From: Tatumella ptyseos
GTDB lineage: Bacteria > Pseudomonadota > Gammaproteobacteria > Enterobacterales > Enterobacteriaceae
Assembly: GCF_030552895.1 (NCBI RefSeq)
Contig: NZ_CP130649.1
Coordinates: forward strand, 2,790,001-2,854,000
Reading direction: 5' to 3'
DNA length: 64,000 nt
The notes below the pieces were generated by a model. It was not told the DNA's origin and searched no databases. It worked only from the letters and a program-made list of their open reading frames with translations. Positions 9,493 to 18,622 of this stretch are shown one piece after another (position 1 is the stretch's first letter; each line of letters starts with the position of its first letter). The position numbers and the translations under genes were made by a program.

Positions 9493-10713
9493 ATGCTTAT
9501 TCCTGAATGGTTTACCTCTGATACCGGTACCGAGCTGTGGTGGCAAGCACAGCAACAACAAGGTTTACCGCGCCTTGAACCCATTGATGCGCAACAGTGC
9601 CGGGTGACCTTTCTTTGGCGTCAACCAGTGACAACAACTAACGAGCAGCCCATACAAGCGGTGTGGCTTAATATTACCGGAATCACTGACCACCATCAGC
9701 CGAATCCACCGGTATCCCTAGTCCGATATCTCGATACCGATGTCTGGCATCTTAGCCTCACCTTGCCCTCTCGCTGGCGAGGAAGCTACTGCTTAATTCC
9801 TGATTCAAATAACGATGTAGGGTTACAAAACCAAGATATTTTCCAGCGTCGTGAATGGTGGCGGGAACAATTCCAGCATGCCCAGCACGATAGACTCAAC
9901 AGGTTACGCTCTTGGTCCGCCGGCCGAGGCATGTCTGTCTCTCCCCTACACCTTCCGGATGCACCCTTGCAAGCCGAGTGGCAAGCATGGGATCGAGGAG
10001 AAGACAGCTCTATCCCCCTTAAGGTCATTACTTGGAAGAGTCATCGATTGGGGAATGAACGTCGGGTCTGGTGCTACGGTACGGCGAAGGACGAAACAGT
10101 AAATTACCAGCATTTAGCCTTATTACTTGATGGCCAATTCTGGGCAAACACTCTCCCCATTGCCAGCCCACTGCAACAATTAACGGATAAGGGCAAGCTC
10201 CCCGTAGCCCTCTACATCATGCCTGAAATCATTGATCGTGAGCATCGCGGGCGTGAATATCCCTGTAATGCCGAGTTTTGGCAGGCTATTAATGAGGAGT
10301 TACTCCCGTTAATTAAACAGGTGTTTAACTGGCAACAGGCCCCTGACCGAACCTTAGTAACAGGGCAAAGCTTTGGTGGGCTTGCCTCAGTCTATGCTTG
10401 CCTCAATTGGCCAGAACTTTACGGTAAAGCGCTCAGCCTTTCTGGTTCATTCTGGTGGCCAAATCGGGGCCAAGCTGCGGGTTACTTGATTCAACAATTA
10501 CAGCAACAAACTCCCTCTATTGCCCCTCGTCACATTTTGCTAGAAGCCGGTTGTCGCGAAACCTTAATTTGCGAGGCCAATCGTGAAATGGATAAGTGGT
10601 TAAGTCATTACCACATCCCACATTCATTACGTTATGTCGAAGGTGGACACGATGCTCTCTGGTGGCGGGGAAGCTTATTAGATGGATTACAAGCGTTATG
10701 GCAGGAAGAATAA
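9493..10713 (+). CDS. fes: Enterochelin esterase Fes
   Basis: Cytoplasmic esterase that hydrolyses the trilactone of ferric enterobactin to release iron. The 406-residue protein aligns along its length with E. coli Fes. It shows the N-terminal DVWHLSLTLPSRWRGSYCLIP region, the nucleophile elbow GQSFGG (Ser about residue 293) and the catalytic His in EGGHDALWWRG. The ATG at 9493 is preferred; a TTG two codons earlier is in frame. No strong Shine-Dalgarno sequence is visible. It is followed after 1 nt by entF; ybdZ, which lies between them in E. coli, is absent. Confidence 0.94.
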   Translation: MLIPEWFTSDTGTELWWQAQQQQGLPRLEPIDAQQCRVTFLWRQPVTTTNEQPIQAVWLNITGITDHHQPNPPVSLVRYLDTDVWHLSLTLPSRWRGSYCLIPDSNNDVGLQNQDIFQRREWWREQFQHAQHDRLNRLRSWSAGRGMSVSPLHLPDAPLQAEWQAWDRGEDSSIPLKVITWKSHRLGNERRVWCYGTAKDETVNYQHLALLLDGQFWANTLPIASPLQQLTDKGKLPVALYIMPEIIDREHRGREYPCNAEFWQAINEELLPLIKQVFNWQQAPDRTLVTGQSFGGLASVYACLNWPELYGKALSLSGSFWWPNRGQAAGYLIQQLQQQTPSIAPRHILLEAGCRETLICEANREMDKWLSHYHIPHSLRYVEGGHDALWWRGSLLDGLQALWQEE

Positions 10714-10714
10714 T

Positions 10715-13700
10715 ATGATGAATATCGAAGATAGTGTCGCACAACAGCCTCATACCACTGAGTGTAATAAAGCCCCATCTCCAGTGAAGACGCGCCGTTT
10801 ACCACTCGTTGCGGCGCAGCCTGGTATATGGATCGCCGACCAGCTTTCCCCTTTTAATAATGCTTTTGCCGTTGCACATGCCATCTCGCTCCCGGGCAGG
10901 CTCAACCTTGAAATGATGCAGCAAGCTATTCAGCAAGGTTTAGCTGAAGCCGATACCGTCAATTTCCACTTTGATGAGCACGAAGGCGAAGCTTTCCAAT
11001 ATTTGGATGCCAATAATACCATTGAGGTGGAGTCGATTGACCTACGAGAAGATCCTCAAGCCTTAGCTGCGGCACAGGCTTTGATGGAAGCCGATCTTCA
11101 GAGTCCCTTACGCATCACCGATAAAAGCGCCAAGGTTAGACAAGTTCTCATGCGTGTCAGCCACGAGGAATGGATATGGTATCAACGTTATCATCATCTG
11201 ATGGTAGACGGATTTAGCTTTGTTGCACTGACTAAGCGAATTAGCGAAATCTATGCCCATTTACGCTACCAGCAACCCTTAGTAGACTCGCCATTTACTG
11301 CTTTCGATGAAGTCGTAGAAGAATATCTTACTTATCAACATAGCGCGACTTACCAGAAAGATAAGCATTATTGGCTGGAAAAAGTGACGCAACTGCCTGA
11401 CCCGCTAAGCCTTGCACAAGCACCTTTGAACGGCGAGACGGCTAGCCCGCAGGTCATACGTCACGCGATACATTTTTCTGCTCAGCAGCTTACTTCCCTA
11501 CACCAGCACCTCGCCGAAGCTGGCCTAACGCCTGTTGATACGGCGGTAACCATAGTCAACACGTGGCTCGCACATCTGACGGGCCAGCAACCGTTCAGTG
11601 CAGGTTTTATTTTTATGCGTCGGATGGGATCGGCAGCGCTCAGCGCCGTGGGTCCGGTTATCAATGTATTACCCATGAGTGTTGACTACCAGCCTAGCGA
11701 TACCTTCGCCGAGTTTGCGGAGCGACTAAGCAAAGAAGTGAAGAAAAACCGACGTCATCAACGTTACGATGCGGAGCAAATTAGCCGTGACTTAGGCTTG
11801 GCGGGAGATAATGCCCCCCTATTCGGGCCTGTACTGAACGTTAAACTTTTTGATTATCAATTAGTCTTTGAAGGCCAAAATACTCCTACTACACATCTCG
11901 CCTCAGGGCCGGTTCGTGACATTGAAATAGCCCTAATCCTCGATAACCAAGGTGCTCTAACCTTAGAGTTCTTAGCCAACAGCAACCGCTATGATCAACA
12001 AGCGCTATTAACCCATATTCAACGCCTGCCACTGATTATTGAGCAGCTCACCGCACAGCCAGCGTTAGCGCTATCAGAATTAACGCTTCTTAGTGAGCAA
12101 GAGCGTCAGCAACTTTCAGCAGTTAATGCGACAGAAATTGTCCTGCAAGACGACACACTATGGTCAATGATTGCGACACAATGCCAACGCACGCCAAATA
12201 ATGTCGCACTTGCTGACACACAGACTGCGTTATCCTACGCAGAGATGGAACAACAAGTTATCGCTTTGGCGGCCGCACTGCAGGAGCACGGGGTAGAATC
12301 TGGCGACATAGTCGCGGTTGCGTTACCTCGTTCTATTTATCTATCACTCGCTCTTCAAGCCATCGTTAGACTTGGTGCGATTTGGCTACCGCTAGACACT
12401 GGCTATCCCGATGATCGTTTAGCCATCATGCTGGAAGATTCGACCCCGCGTCTCGTGATCACTGAGCAGGTCTTAAGTCATCGCTTTGCCCAAATTAGTG
12501 ACACACCACACTATTACTATCACTCTTTGTTCGATGATATTCCCTTATTCTCGGCCCCCCTTCCTGTCTCCACACAAGGGGCGTACTTAATTTATACCTC
12601 GGGCTCAACAGGTAAACCGAAAGGTGTTTTAGTTAGCCATCAAGCCATTGCAAATCGCTTAAAATGGATGCAAAACCACTATCCGCTGAACTATCAAGAT
12701 GTTGTGATTCAGAAAACCCCAAGTAGTTTTGATGTGTCAGTATGGGAGTTTTTCTGGCCATTAATGACTGGGGCGAAATTGTTTATGTCTCCCCCCGACT
12801 GCCACCGCGATCCTGAATGGCTACAACAAATCATGGTTGAACAGCAGGTAAGCGTGACCCACTTCGTGCCGTCAATGTTAGCTGCATTCTTAGATAGCCT
12901 CACTGAAACCACATCCGCTTCGTTACGCCAGCGATTACGCCTAGTATTCTGTAGTGGTGAAGCCCTGCCCACCGCACTGGCACGACAATGGGAACAGAAC
13001 GTCGCAATTCCTTGCCATAATTTATATGGCCCCACTGAAGCGGCCGTTGACGTGAGCTGGTTCCCAGCATTTGGCCCGGATCTCGCCGCAGTGGAAGGTC
13101 ATAGTGTCCCAATCGGCTGGCCGGTGTGGAATACTCAGCTTCATATTCTCGACAGCCAGCTTAAGCCTGTTCCCTATGGGGTCGCAGGTGAGTTGTGGCT
13201 GGGAGGGGTACAATTGGCAGAGGGCTATTTAGGCCGACCAGAACTGACCGCTGAGCGTTTTATTGCCGCACCATGGGATGCGACGCAACGTTTATATCGC
13301 AGTGGTGATGTGGCACGCCGTCTCGCTAACGGTGAAATTGAGTATTTGGGGCGCAACGATGACCAACTCAAAATCCGTGGTCAGCGCATTGAACTGTCGG
13401 AGATTGATGCCGTTCTACTTTCGTTATCCGGAATTAAGCAAGCCGCTTCCGTTGCCGTGAGTTTACATCAACAATCGTCTAGCCTCGCTGATGACCGACA
13501 ACTGGTGAGCTATGTTGTCACTGAAACACCTCAAGCCACCGACCTCATTCGTCAGCAATTGGCTGAACGGCTGCCGGCACATATGGTGCCCGTGATCATC
13601 GTTCCCGTAGAAGCATTCCCGCTCAGTAGCAACGGTAAATTAGACCGTAAAGCCTTACCTGTTCCAAAACTTGACGATCACCACTCCGCACGTGAACCCC

Positions 13701-14683
13701 AAGGCGTAGTAGAAGTTCAGTTAGCCACATTATTTGCCAATCTACTACAGTTACCGCGGGTCGGCGCCAATCAGGACTTTTTTGCATTAGGTGGTCACTC
13801 GCTCTTAGCGATGCGCCTAGCGGCGCAAATCCGTAAGCAAATGGCTTATCCGCTCACCGTGGGTCACATCATGGTTAATTCAACGGTTGAAAAACTCGCA
13901 CAGATTATCCAACAGAGCCCTGAACACGCTGACAGTGGATTACAGACGTTATTACCTTTACGCCAAACACAGGGACCTCGACTCTATTGCTTCCACCCAG
14001 CGTCCGGATTCGCTTGGCAATTTAGCGTATTACAACGGTATCTTGATCCGACATGGTCGATTATTGGTATCCAATCCCCAGATGAGCAAGGTGCTTTAGC
14101 CGAGGCACAACATATTGATGATGTCTGCGAACGACATCTTGCGACGCTTTTGGCCGATCAGCCCACTGGACCCTATTATTTTATCGGCTATTCGCTAGGT
14201 GGGACTTTAGCTCAGGGCATCGCCTCGCGGCTGGAAGCTCGGGGAGAAGAGGTGGCATTTTTAGGCTTACTCGATACCTGGCCACCCGAAACCCAGAATT
14301 GGGATGAGAAGCAGGGAAAAAATGTCTTGGATGACCAAGTTATTGAAGAAGTGAATCGTGAACGTGAGCAGTTTGTTCAAAGCCAACGGCAGCAAGCGGG
14401 CGAAGAACTTTCTCATCTCTTTGATCAAGTTGAAGCCAATTACGGCCATTCCGTACGGCTATTGACGACGGCTCGCAGTAGTAAAACACAAGGACGAGCG
14501 ACCCTCTTTTCCGCCTTGAAAACACAGCAGCCTACTTTGAACGCGCAACAGGCTTGGGCGCCTTTTATCCAAAACCTGGATATTGTCCCCATCAACTGCG
14601 CCCATGTGGAGATCATCTCACCCGCGATGTTTGAAATTATCGGTCCCGAGATTAATCACCGCTTAACGCGATTACGCTCTTAA
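10715..14683 (+). CDS. entF: Enterobactin synthase serine module EntF (NRPS C-A-T-TE)
   Basis: Non-ribosomal peptide synthetase that activates L-serine, acylates it with 2,3-dihydroxybenzoate from EntB and cyclises three units into enterobactin. Read from ATG 10715 it is 1322 residues. The condensation domain has HHLMVDG (160-166). The adenylation domain has YTSGSTGKPKG (627-637) and DVSVWEFF (from 673), the same specificity region as serine-activating E. coli EntF. The thiolation domain has GGHS (Ser about 1029), and the thioesterase has GYSLGG (Ser about 1160). AGGAAG provides the ribosome site inside the end of fes. The MbtH-like partner gene ybdZ is not adjacent. Confidence 0.97.
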   Translation: MMNIEDSVAQQPHTTECNKAPSPVKTRRLPLVAAQPGIWIADQLSPFNNAFAVAHAISLPGRLNLEMMQQAIQQGLAEADTVNFHFDEHEGEAFQYLDANNTIEVESIDLREDPQALAAAQALMEADLQSPLRITDKSAKVRQVLMRVSHEEWIWYQRYHHLMVDGFSFVALTKRISEIYAHLRYQQPLVDSPFTAFDEVVEEYLTYQHSATYQKDKHYWLEKVTQLPDPLSLAQAPLNGETASPQVIRHAIHFSAQQLTSLHQHLAEAGLTPVDTAVTIVNTWLAHLTGQQPFSAGFIFMRRMGSAALSAVGPVINVLPMSVDYQPSDTFAEFAERLSKEVKKNRRHQRYDAEQISRDLGLAGDNAPLFGPVLNVKLFDYQLVFEGQNTPTTHLASGPVRDIEIALILDNQGALTLEFLANSNRYDQQALLTHIQRLPLIIEQLTAQPALALSELTLLSEQERQQLSAVNATEIVLQDDTLWSMIATQCQRTPNNVALADTQTALSYAEMEQQVIALAAALQEHGVESGDIVAVALPRSIYLSLALQAIVRLGAIWLPLDTGYPDDRLAIMLEDSTPRLVITEQVLSHRFAQISDTPHYYYHSLFDDIPLFSAPLPVSTQGAYLIYTSGSTGKPKGVLVSHQAIANRLKWMQNHYPLNYQDVVIQKTPSSFDVSVWEFFWPLMTGAKLFMSPPDCHRDPEWLQQIMVEQQVSVTHFVPSMLAAFLDSLTETTSASLRQRLRLVFCSGEALPTALARQWEQNVAIPCHNLYGPTEAAVDVSWFPAFGPDLAAVEGHSVPIGWPVWNTQLHILDSQLKPVPYGVAGELWLGGVQLAEGYLGRPELTAERFIAAPWDATQRLYRSGDVARRLANGEIEYLGRNDDQLKIRGQRIELSEIDAVLLSLSGIKQAASVAVSLHQQSSSLADDRQLVSYVVTETPQATDLIRQQLAERLPAHMVPVIIVPVEAFPLSSNGKLDRKALPVPKLDDHHSAREPQGVVEVQLATLFANLLQLPRVGANQDFFALGGHSLLAMRLAAQIRKQMAYPLTVGHIMVNSTVEKLAQIIQQSPEHADSGLQTLLPLRQTQGPRLYCFHPASGFAWQFSVLQRYLDPTWSIIGIQSPDEQGALAEAQHIDDVCERHLATLLADQPTGPYYFIGYSLGGTLAQGIASRLEARGEEVAFLGLLDTWPPETQNWDEKQGKNVLDDQVIEEVNREREQFVQSQRQQAGEELSHLFDQVEANYGHSVRLLTTARSSKTQGRATLFSALKTQQPTLNAQQAWAPFIQNLDIVPINCAHVEIISPAMFEIIGPEINHRLTRLRS

Positions 14684-14688
14684 TGGTT

Positions 14689-14707
14689 GAGGGGGCAATG
14701 CCCCCTC
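14689..14707. terminator. GC-rich hairpin between entF and fepC
   Basis: GAGGGGGC - AAT - GCCCCCTC is a perfect 8-bp stem with a 3-nt loop, between the convergent entF and fepC genes and overlapping the fepC stop codon (14706-14708). No long U tract follows on either strand, so it is a likely but atypical bidirectional terminator or RNA-stabilising hairpin. Confidence 0.6.
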
Positions 14708-15497
14708 ACTTTCCGACTGGCACGATCATTGGCGTACCGGCAATCGGATCGGGAATGATCACCGCCTTTAATCCATAGACCTGTTCAATCAACTCTGCGG
14801 TGATAATCTCACTTGGCCTGCCTTCTGCAATAATCGCCCCTGCACGCATCGCAATCAGATGGCTGGCATAGCGACAAGCCTGGTTTAACTCATGCAGTAC
14901 TACCACTAATGTTCGGCCATGGCGCTGATTAAGTTCGCGCAAAAGCTCCATTAGCTCAATTTGATGCGTGATATCTAGCCAGGTCGTCGGTTCATCAAGG
15001 AGTAAGAGCGGGGTTTGTTGCGCTAATACCATGGCTATCCAGACACGCTGCCTCTGTCCACCAGAAAGCTGCTCAACCGGACGATCCGACAAGTGTTCGA
15101 TATTGGTCGCCGCCATGGCTTCCGCCACGGCTTGGCTATCTTCGGTGCGCCATCCGCCGAACAGTGACTGATGGGGATAACGTCCACGCCCCACTAAGTC
15201 AGCAACGGTAATCCCTGTCGGAGTGAGACTATTTTGGGGAAGCAAACCGAGTTGCCGGGCAACCTCTTTTGCTGGGGACTGGTGGATGACTTTTCCATCG
15301 AGAATCACTTGGCCTACTACCGGTTTTATCACTCGACTAAGTGCTTTCAATAACGTCGATTTACCACAGGCATTAGGTCCGATAATGACGGTGAATTCGC
15401 CATCGGGAATAGTCACCGATAATTGCTCTGCGACCGTTTTGTTATCATAAGCCAATGTCAGGTCACTGGCTGCAAGACGGGAAGAAGATACACTCAT
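14706..15497 (-). CDS. fepC: Ferric enterobactin ABC transporter ATPase FepC
   Basis: ATP-binding subunit powering uptake of ferric enterobactin through FepD-FepG. The 263-residue protein shows Walker A GPNACGKST, the ABC signature LSGGQRQRVWIA and Walker B LLLLDEPTTWLD. The start overlaps the end of fepG by 4 nt (ATGA), indicating translational coupling. It is the last gene of a fepB-fepD-fepG-fepC run. Confidence 0.95.
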   Translation of the reverse strand: MSVSSSRLAASDLTLAYDNKTVAEQLSVTIPDGEFTVIIGPNACGKSTLLKALSRVIKPVVGQVILDGKVIHQSPAKEVARQLGLLPQNSLTPTGITVADLVGRGRYPHQSLFGGWRTEDSQAVAEAMAATNIEHLSDRPVEQLSGGQRQRVWIAMVLAQQTPLLLLDEPTTWLDITHQIELMELLRELNQRHGRTLVVVLHELNQACRYASHLIAMRAGAIIAEGRPSEIITAELIEQVYGLKAVIIPDPIAGTPMIVPVGK

Positions 15498-16477
15498 GTA
15501 CGTCTGGCCTCTCTAACCAAAAGTGACAATAGATAAATACCACCCACACTGACGGTAATCACGCCTACCGGGAGTTGATAGGGCAAGAAAGCATGTTGAG
15601 CCAGATAATCGGCGGCGAGTAATAACAGACTGCCACATAATGCTGTATTCCATAACACGCCCGAAGGACTCTTAGCCAAGCGCCGTGCAATTTGTGGGGC
15701 TACTAGCGCGACAAAGGATACCGGACCAATAACAGCGGTAGGCACAGCCGTCAGTAATGTGGCGAGAAATAGAAGTCCTAACCGAGTTCGCTCAGTGCGT
15801 ATACCTAGTGCACAGGCTAACTCATCACCCATTTCCATCAGTCGCATCCGTTTCGCTAGCATCGCGACACCAAGTAGGGCAACCACTACCGCCGGAAAAA
15901 CCATGGAGACACTTTGCCAATTGACACCATTTAACGACCCGGCACTCCATAATCCGGCACTCATTGCGGTACTTAAGGAGGTTGACGTCATTACCCAACC
16001 GTTAAATGACATCAGTAATGCACGGATTCCAATACCTATCAAAATCAATCGGTAAGGGGTAATACCTTGCCGCCAAGCCAGTAGATAGATAGCGGCCCCG
16101 GTTAAGGCGGCACTCACTAGCGAGGCCAGTGTCATGGCAAAGAGGTTACTGGGCCACAGCAGCATAACGACAAGAACCCCCGAAAAGGCTCCTGCATTGA
16201 GGCCTAATACATCGGGACTACCCAGTGGATTGCGTAAAATGGATTGGAAAATTACACCACTTATGCCAAGCGCTGCACCACAGACTAACGCAATCAGTAC
16301 ACGCGGTAGCCGCCATTCGACGACGACTAACCGTAAGCCTGCAGGGCCGTTACCGATTAGGATTTGCCATAGTTCGTGGAGCGATAGCGGAAGTGCCCCG
16401 CGACACAATGCGCATAGCATCACTAATCCGACAGCGATCAATAACAAGCAGAATATCAATAGTGGCCGCTTTTTCAT
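15494..16477 (-). CDS. fepG: Ferric enterobactin permease FepG
   Basis: Inner-membrane permease of the FecCD/BtuC family forming the channel with FepD. It is 327 residues and very hydrophobic, with about nine or ten predicted membrane spans. The family segments LPRVLIALVCGAALGISG, FQSILRNPLGSPDVLG and GPVSFVALVAPQIAR are present. The ATG shares one base with the fepD stop (TAATG), and the 3' end overlaps fepC. Confidence 0.94.
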   Translation of the reverse strand: MKKRPLLIFCLLLIAVGLVMLCALCRGALPLSLHELWQILIGNGPAGLRLVVVEWRLPRVLIALVCGAALGISGVIFQSILRNPLGSPDVLGLNAGAFSGVLVVMLLWPSNLFAMTLASLVSAALTGAAIYLLAWRQGITPYRLILIGIGIRALLMSFNGWVMTSTSLSTAMSAGLWSAGSLNGVNWQSVSMVFPAVVVALLGVAMLAKRMRLMEMGDELACALGIRTERTRLGLLFLATLLTAVPTAVIGPVSFVALVAPQIARRLAKSPSGVLWNTALCGSLLLLAADYLAQHAFLPYQLPVGVITVSVGGIYLLSLLVREARRT

Positions 16478-17496
16478 TACATACCACGCCCTATCCGATG
16501 ACGAACAAGAATAATTAAGGCTGGGGCGCCAATCAGCGCGGTAATAATTGATACTCGGATTTCTCCTGGGGCAATACTACGACCAATAATGTCAGCGAGG
16601 AGTAAAACGGCCGGAGTAATCAGAACCGTGCCGGGTAAAAAATAACGATGGTCGCTACCCAATACGCCACGTGCAAGATGTGGCGCAACCAGCCCAATAA
16701 AAGCAATTGGCCCGGTCAGAGCCGTTGCGCAGGCGGATAACAAGGCGATAAGCAATAACCCAATCAACTGTACTAGCCCGACACGCGTCCCTAAGGTCCT
16801 AGCGAGATCCTCTCCCATACTGAGGGCGTTTAATGAACGACTGAGTGCCAAAGTACAGAGCACCGCAATCGCTACCACAGGGCCCAGTAACGTAAAAATA
16901 GTGAGTTGTCGCACATCTAATGAGCCGGTTTGCCAGAAGCGCAGATGGTCATAGATATCGGGATTTAATAGGGACACTCCACTGGTTAACCCTTCTAAAA
17001 TAGCCGCTAACGATACGCCGGCTAACGTCAGTCGAATCGGGTTCAATCGGCCACCTCGCCCTGCACCCGTTATCGCCACGATAATGGCTGCCAGAAGAGC
17101 CCCTAAGAAGGCGAACGAAAAGCTTTGCCAGAAAGAGAGTGTTCCCCAGAAGCTCAATCCCACCACAGTAACAAAACTAGCGCCGGAGTTAACGCCCAAT
17201 AGACCAGGATCAGCCAGTGGATTACGTGTGAGAGATTGCATTAAAGCACCAGCTAGCCCTAACGCACCTCCTGCCACTAAGCCAGCAAGGGTTCGGGGTA
17301 ACCGTGAATACCGAATGATATCGCAATTCTCACTGTGGCACGTATGCCACAGTGAGAGGCTTGACCAACTTTCTGAGGGGGAAATTGTTTTGGCTCCAGT
17401 CAGTAAACTCGCCATCACTAAACCCACTAAGACAATAAGTAATCCGAAGAATAATCCAAAGGGTTTGCACCTCGGAAAAAATTGAACGTTTTTCAC
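16477..17496 (-). CDS. fepD: Ferric enterobactin permease FepD
   Basis: Second FecCD-family permease subunit of the enterobactin importer. It shows LPRTLAGLVAGGALGLAGA, MQSLTRNPLADPGLLGVN and the cytoplasmic-loop-like GPIAFIGLVAPHLARG. There is no ATG near the expected N-terminus. The likely start is GTG at 17496, one base past the fepB stop, or TTG at 17508 inside the end of fepB. Either would be translationally coupled to fepB. Length is about 339-343 residues, slightly more than E. coli. Confidence 0.92.
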   Translation of the reverse strand: MKNVQFFPRCKPFGLFFGLLIVLVGLVMASLLTGAKTISPSESWSSLSLWHTCHSENCDIIRYSRLPRTLAGLVAGGALGLAGALMQSLTRNPLADPGLLGVNSGASFVTVVGLSFWGTLSFWQSFSFAFLGALLAAIIVAITGAGRGGRLNPIRLTLAGVSLAAILEGLTSGVSLLNPDIYDHLRFWQTGSLDVRQLTIFTLLGPVVAIAVLCTLALSRSLNALSMGEDLARTLGTRVGLVQLIGLLLIALLSACATALTGPIAFIGLVAPHLARGVLGSDHRYFLPGTVLITPAVLLLADIIGRSIAPGEIRVSIITALIGAPALIILVRHRIGRGM

Positions 17497-17497
17497 C

Positions 17498-18460
17498 TTA
17501 ATGCGCAAAAAGTTTTTCTAATATCGCTAGAGTATGTGTCGCACTGTAATAATCTAAACGGAAATTGTCGTTACCCAGAGGGTAGACATGACCTTGCTGA
17601 ACAGCAGGCGCTTGTTGTAAAAAACGATCACTATTAACCTGTTTAACCGTCTCACCATCTGCCACGAACATTAACCAGCTCTTACCACTCAGTCCTTCAC
17701 TCATTTTTTCACCTGAAAGCTGAATAATATCTTTACGCTGTCCCATACTATGGCTCGTCGCTAACTGGCTTGGGGTTGGCGCTAGCGTAAACCCTAATTG
17801 TTGCAGGAGTTTTCCTTGAGCGGAGTCAGCTGTCCAGAGATTCACTTCTTTGCCTCCCCCATTCCAAACAAAAGCGGAGACAGGCTGAGGAGGTAGTTTT
17901 AAGGTAGGTTTTAATGCAGCGACACGCTGGTCAAAGTGTTGAATTAAGGTTTTCGCTTGGGCTTCATGGCCGGTCGCTTGGCCCAAGACGTTAACTATTT
18001 GCTGCCAGCTTTTATTGTCGTAATTCACGACAATTACCGGTGCAATACTTGAAAGTTGATTCACTAGCCGCAATGCACTGTCGTGCCCTGTTGCGCTGAC
18101 CACAATGAGATCGGGAGCCTGTGCAGCCACCATTTCGGCATTTGCCTCACCAATATATAAGCGCTGTACATGCTTTTGCTTCGCCACGGCACCCCATTGG
18201 CTAAAAAATCCTTGGCTATCGGTGAAGCGGCTATTGGGTACCCCGGCACCGCTAGCAATCACTGGCGCATCAATGGCGAGTAACGATCCGGTCAACGTAA
18301 CACTGGTCGAAACGATTCTTTTGGGCGCGCTTTTCAATGTCACCGTACCATTATCCGTCACAATTTGCCTTGGCCAACCCGCAGCTTGACTTAGCCCTGC
18401 TAAAGGTAATAACACACTGATTAAGAAAATATTTAGCAGTCTTGAGCGTCGGATCATCAT
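17498..18460 (-). CDS. fepB: Periplasmic ferric enterobactin-binding protein FepB
   Basis: Soluble binding protein that carries ferric enterobactin from FepA to FepDG. The 320-residue protein has a signal peptide ending near LAGLSQAAGWPRQ, then the family segments RIVSTSVTLTGSLLAIDAPVIASG and FRLDYYSA. The start at 18460 is preceded by AAGGAAAG. Unlike in E. coli, it is collinear with and directly upstream of fepDGC, so one Fur-controlled promoter (18581-18601) probably drives the whole importer, while entC runs the other way. Confidence 0.94.
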   Translation of the reverse strand: MMIRRSRLLNIFLISVLLPLAGLSQAAGWPRQIVTDNGTVTLKSAPKRIVSTSVTLTGSLLAIDAPVIASGAGVPNSRFTDSQGFFSQWGAVAKQKHVQRLYIGEANAEMVAAQAPDLIVVSATGHDSALRLVNQLSSIAPVIVVNYDNKSWQQIVNVLGQATGHEAQAKTLIQHFDQRVAALKPTLKLPPQPVSAFVWNGGGKEVNLWTADSAQGKLLQQLGFTLAPTPSQLATSHSMGQRKDIIQLSGEKMSEGLSGKSWLMFVADGETVKQVNSDRFLQQAPAVQQGHVYPLGNDNFRLDYYSATHTLAILEKLFAH

Positions 18461-18580
18461 GGCTTTCCTTTATGAGCATCTAGTGCGTAATCCTAAGGTC
18501 TTACTAAGAAGTTAACCTTAAGCTGGCTTCATCAGTTGACAGGTAAGGGAGTTAAGCGTAGCTTACCGCCAAAATTCAAA

Positions 18581-18601
18581 TGATAATCATTATTAATTAT
18601 C
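18581..18601. promoter_or_regulatory. Fur box between fepB and entC
   Basis: TGATAAT-C-ATTATTA matches the 7-1-7 Fur consensus at 13 of 14 positions, with further AT-rich half-site-like sequence following (TTAATTATCTTATCA). It lies about 20-40 bp before the entC start and about 120 bp before fepB, placed to repress both divergent operons when iron is plentiful. Confidence 0.85.
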
Positions 18602-18622
18602 TTATCATTTAATGGTGCTATT

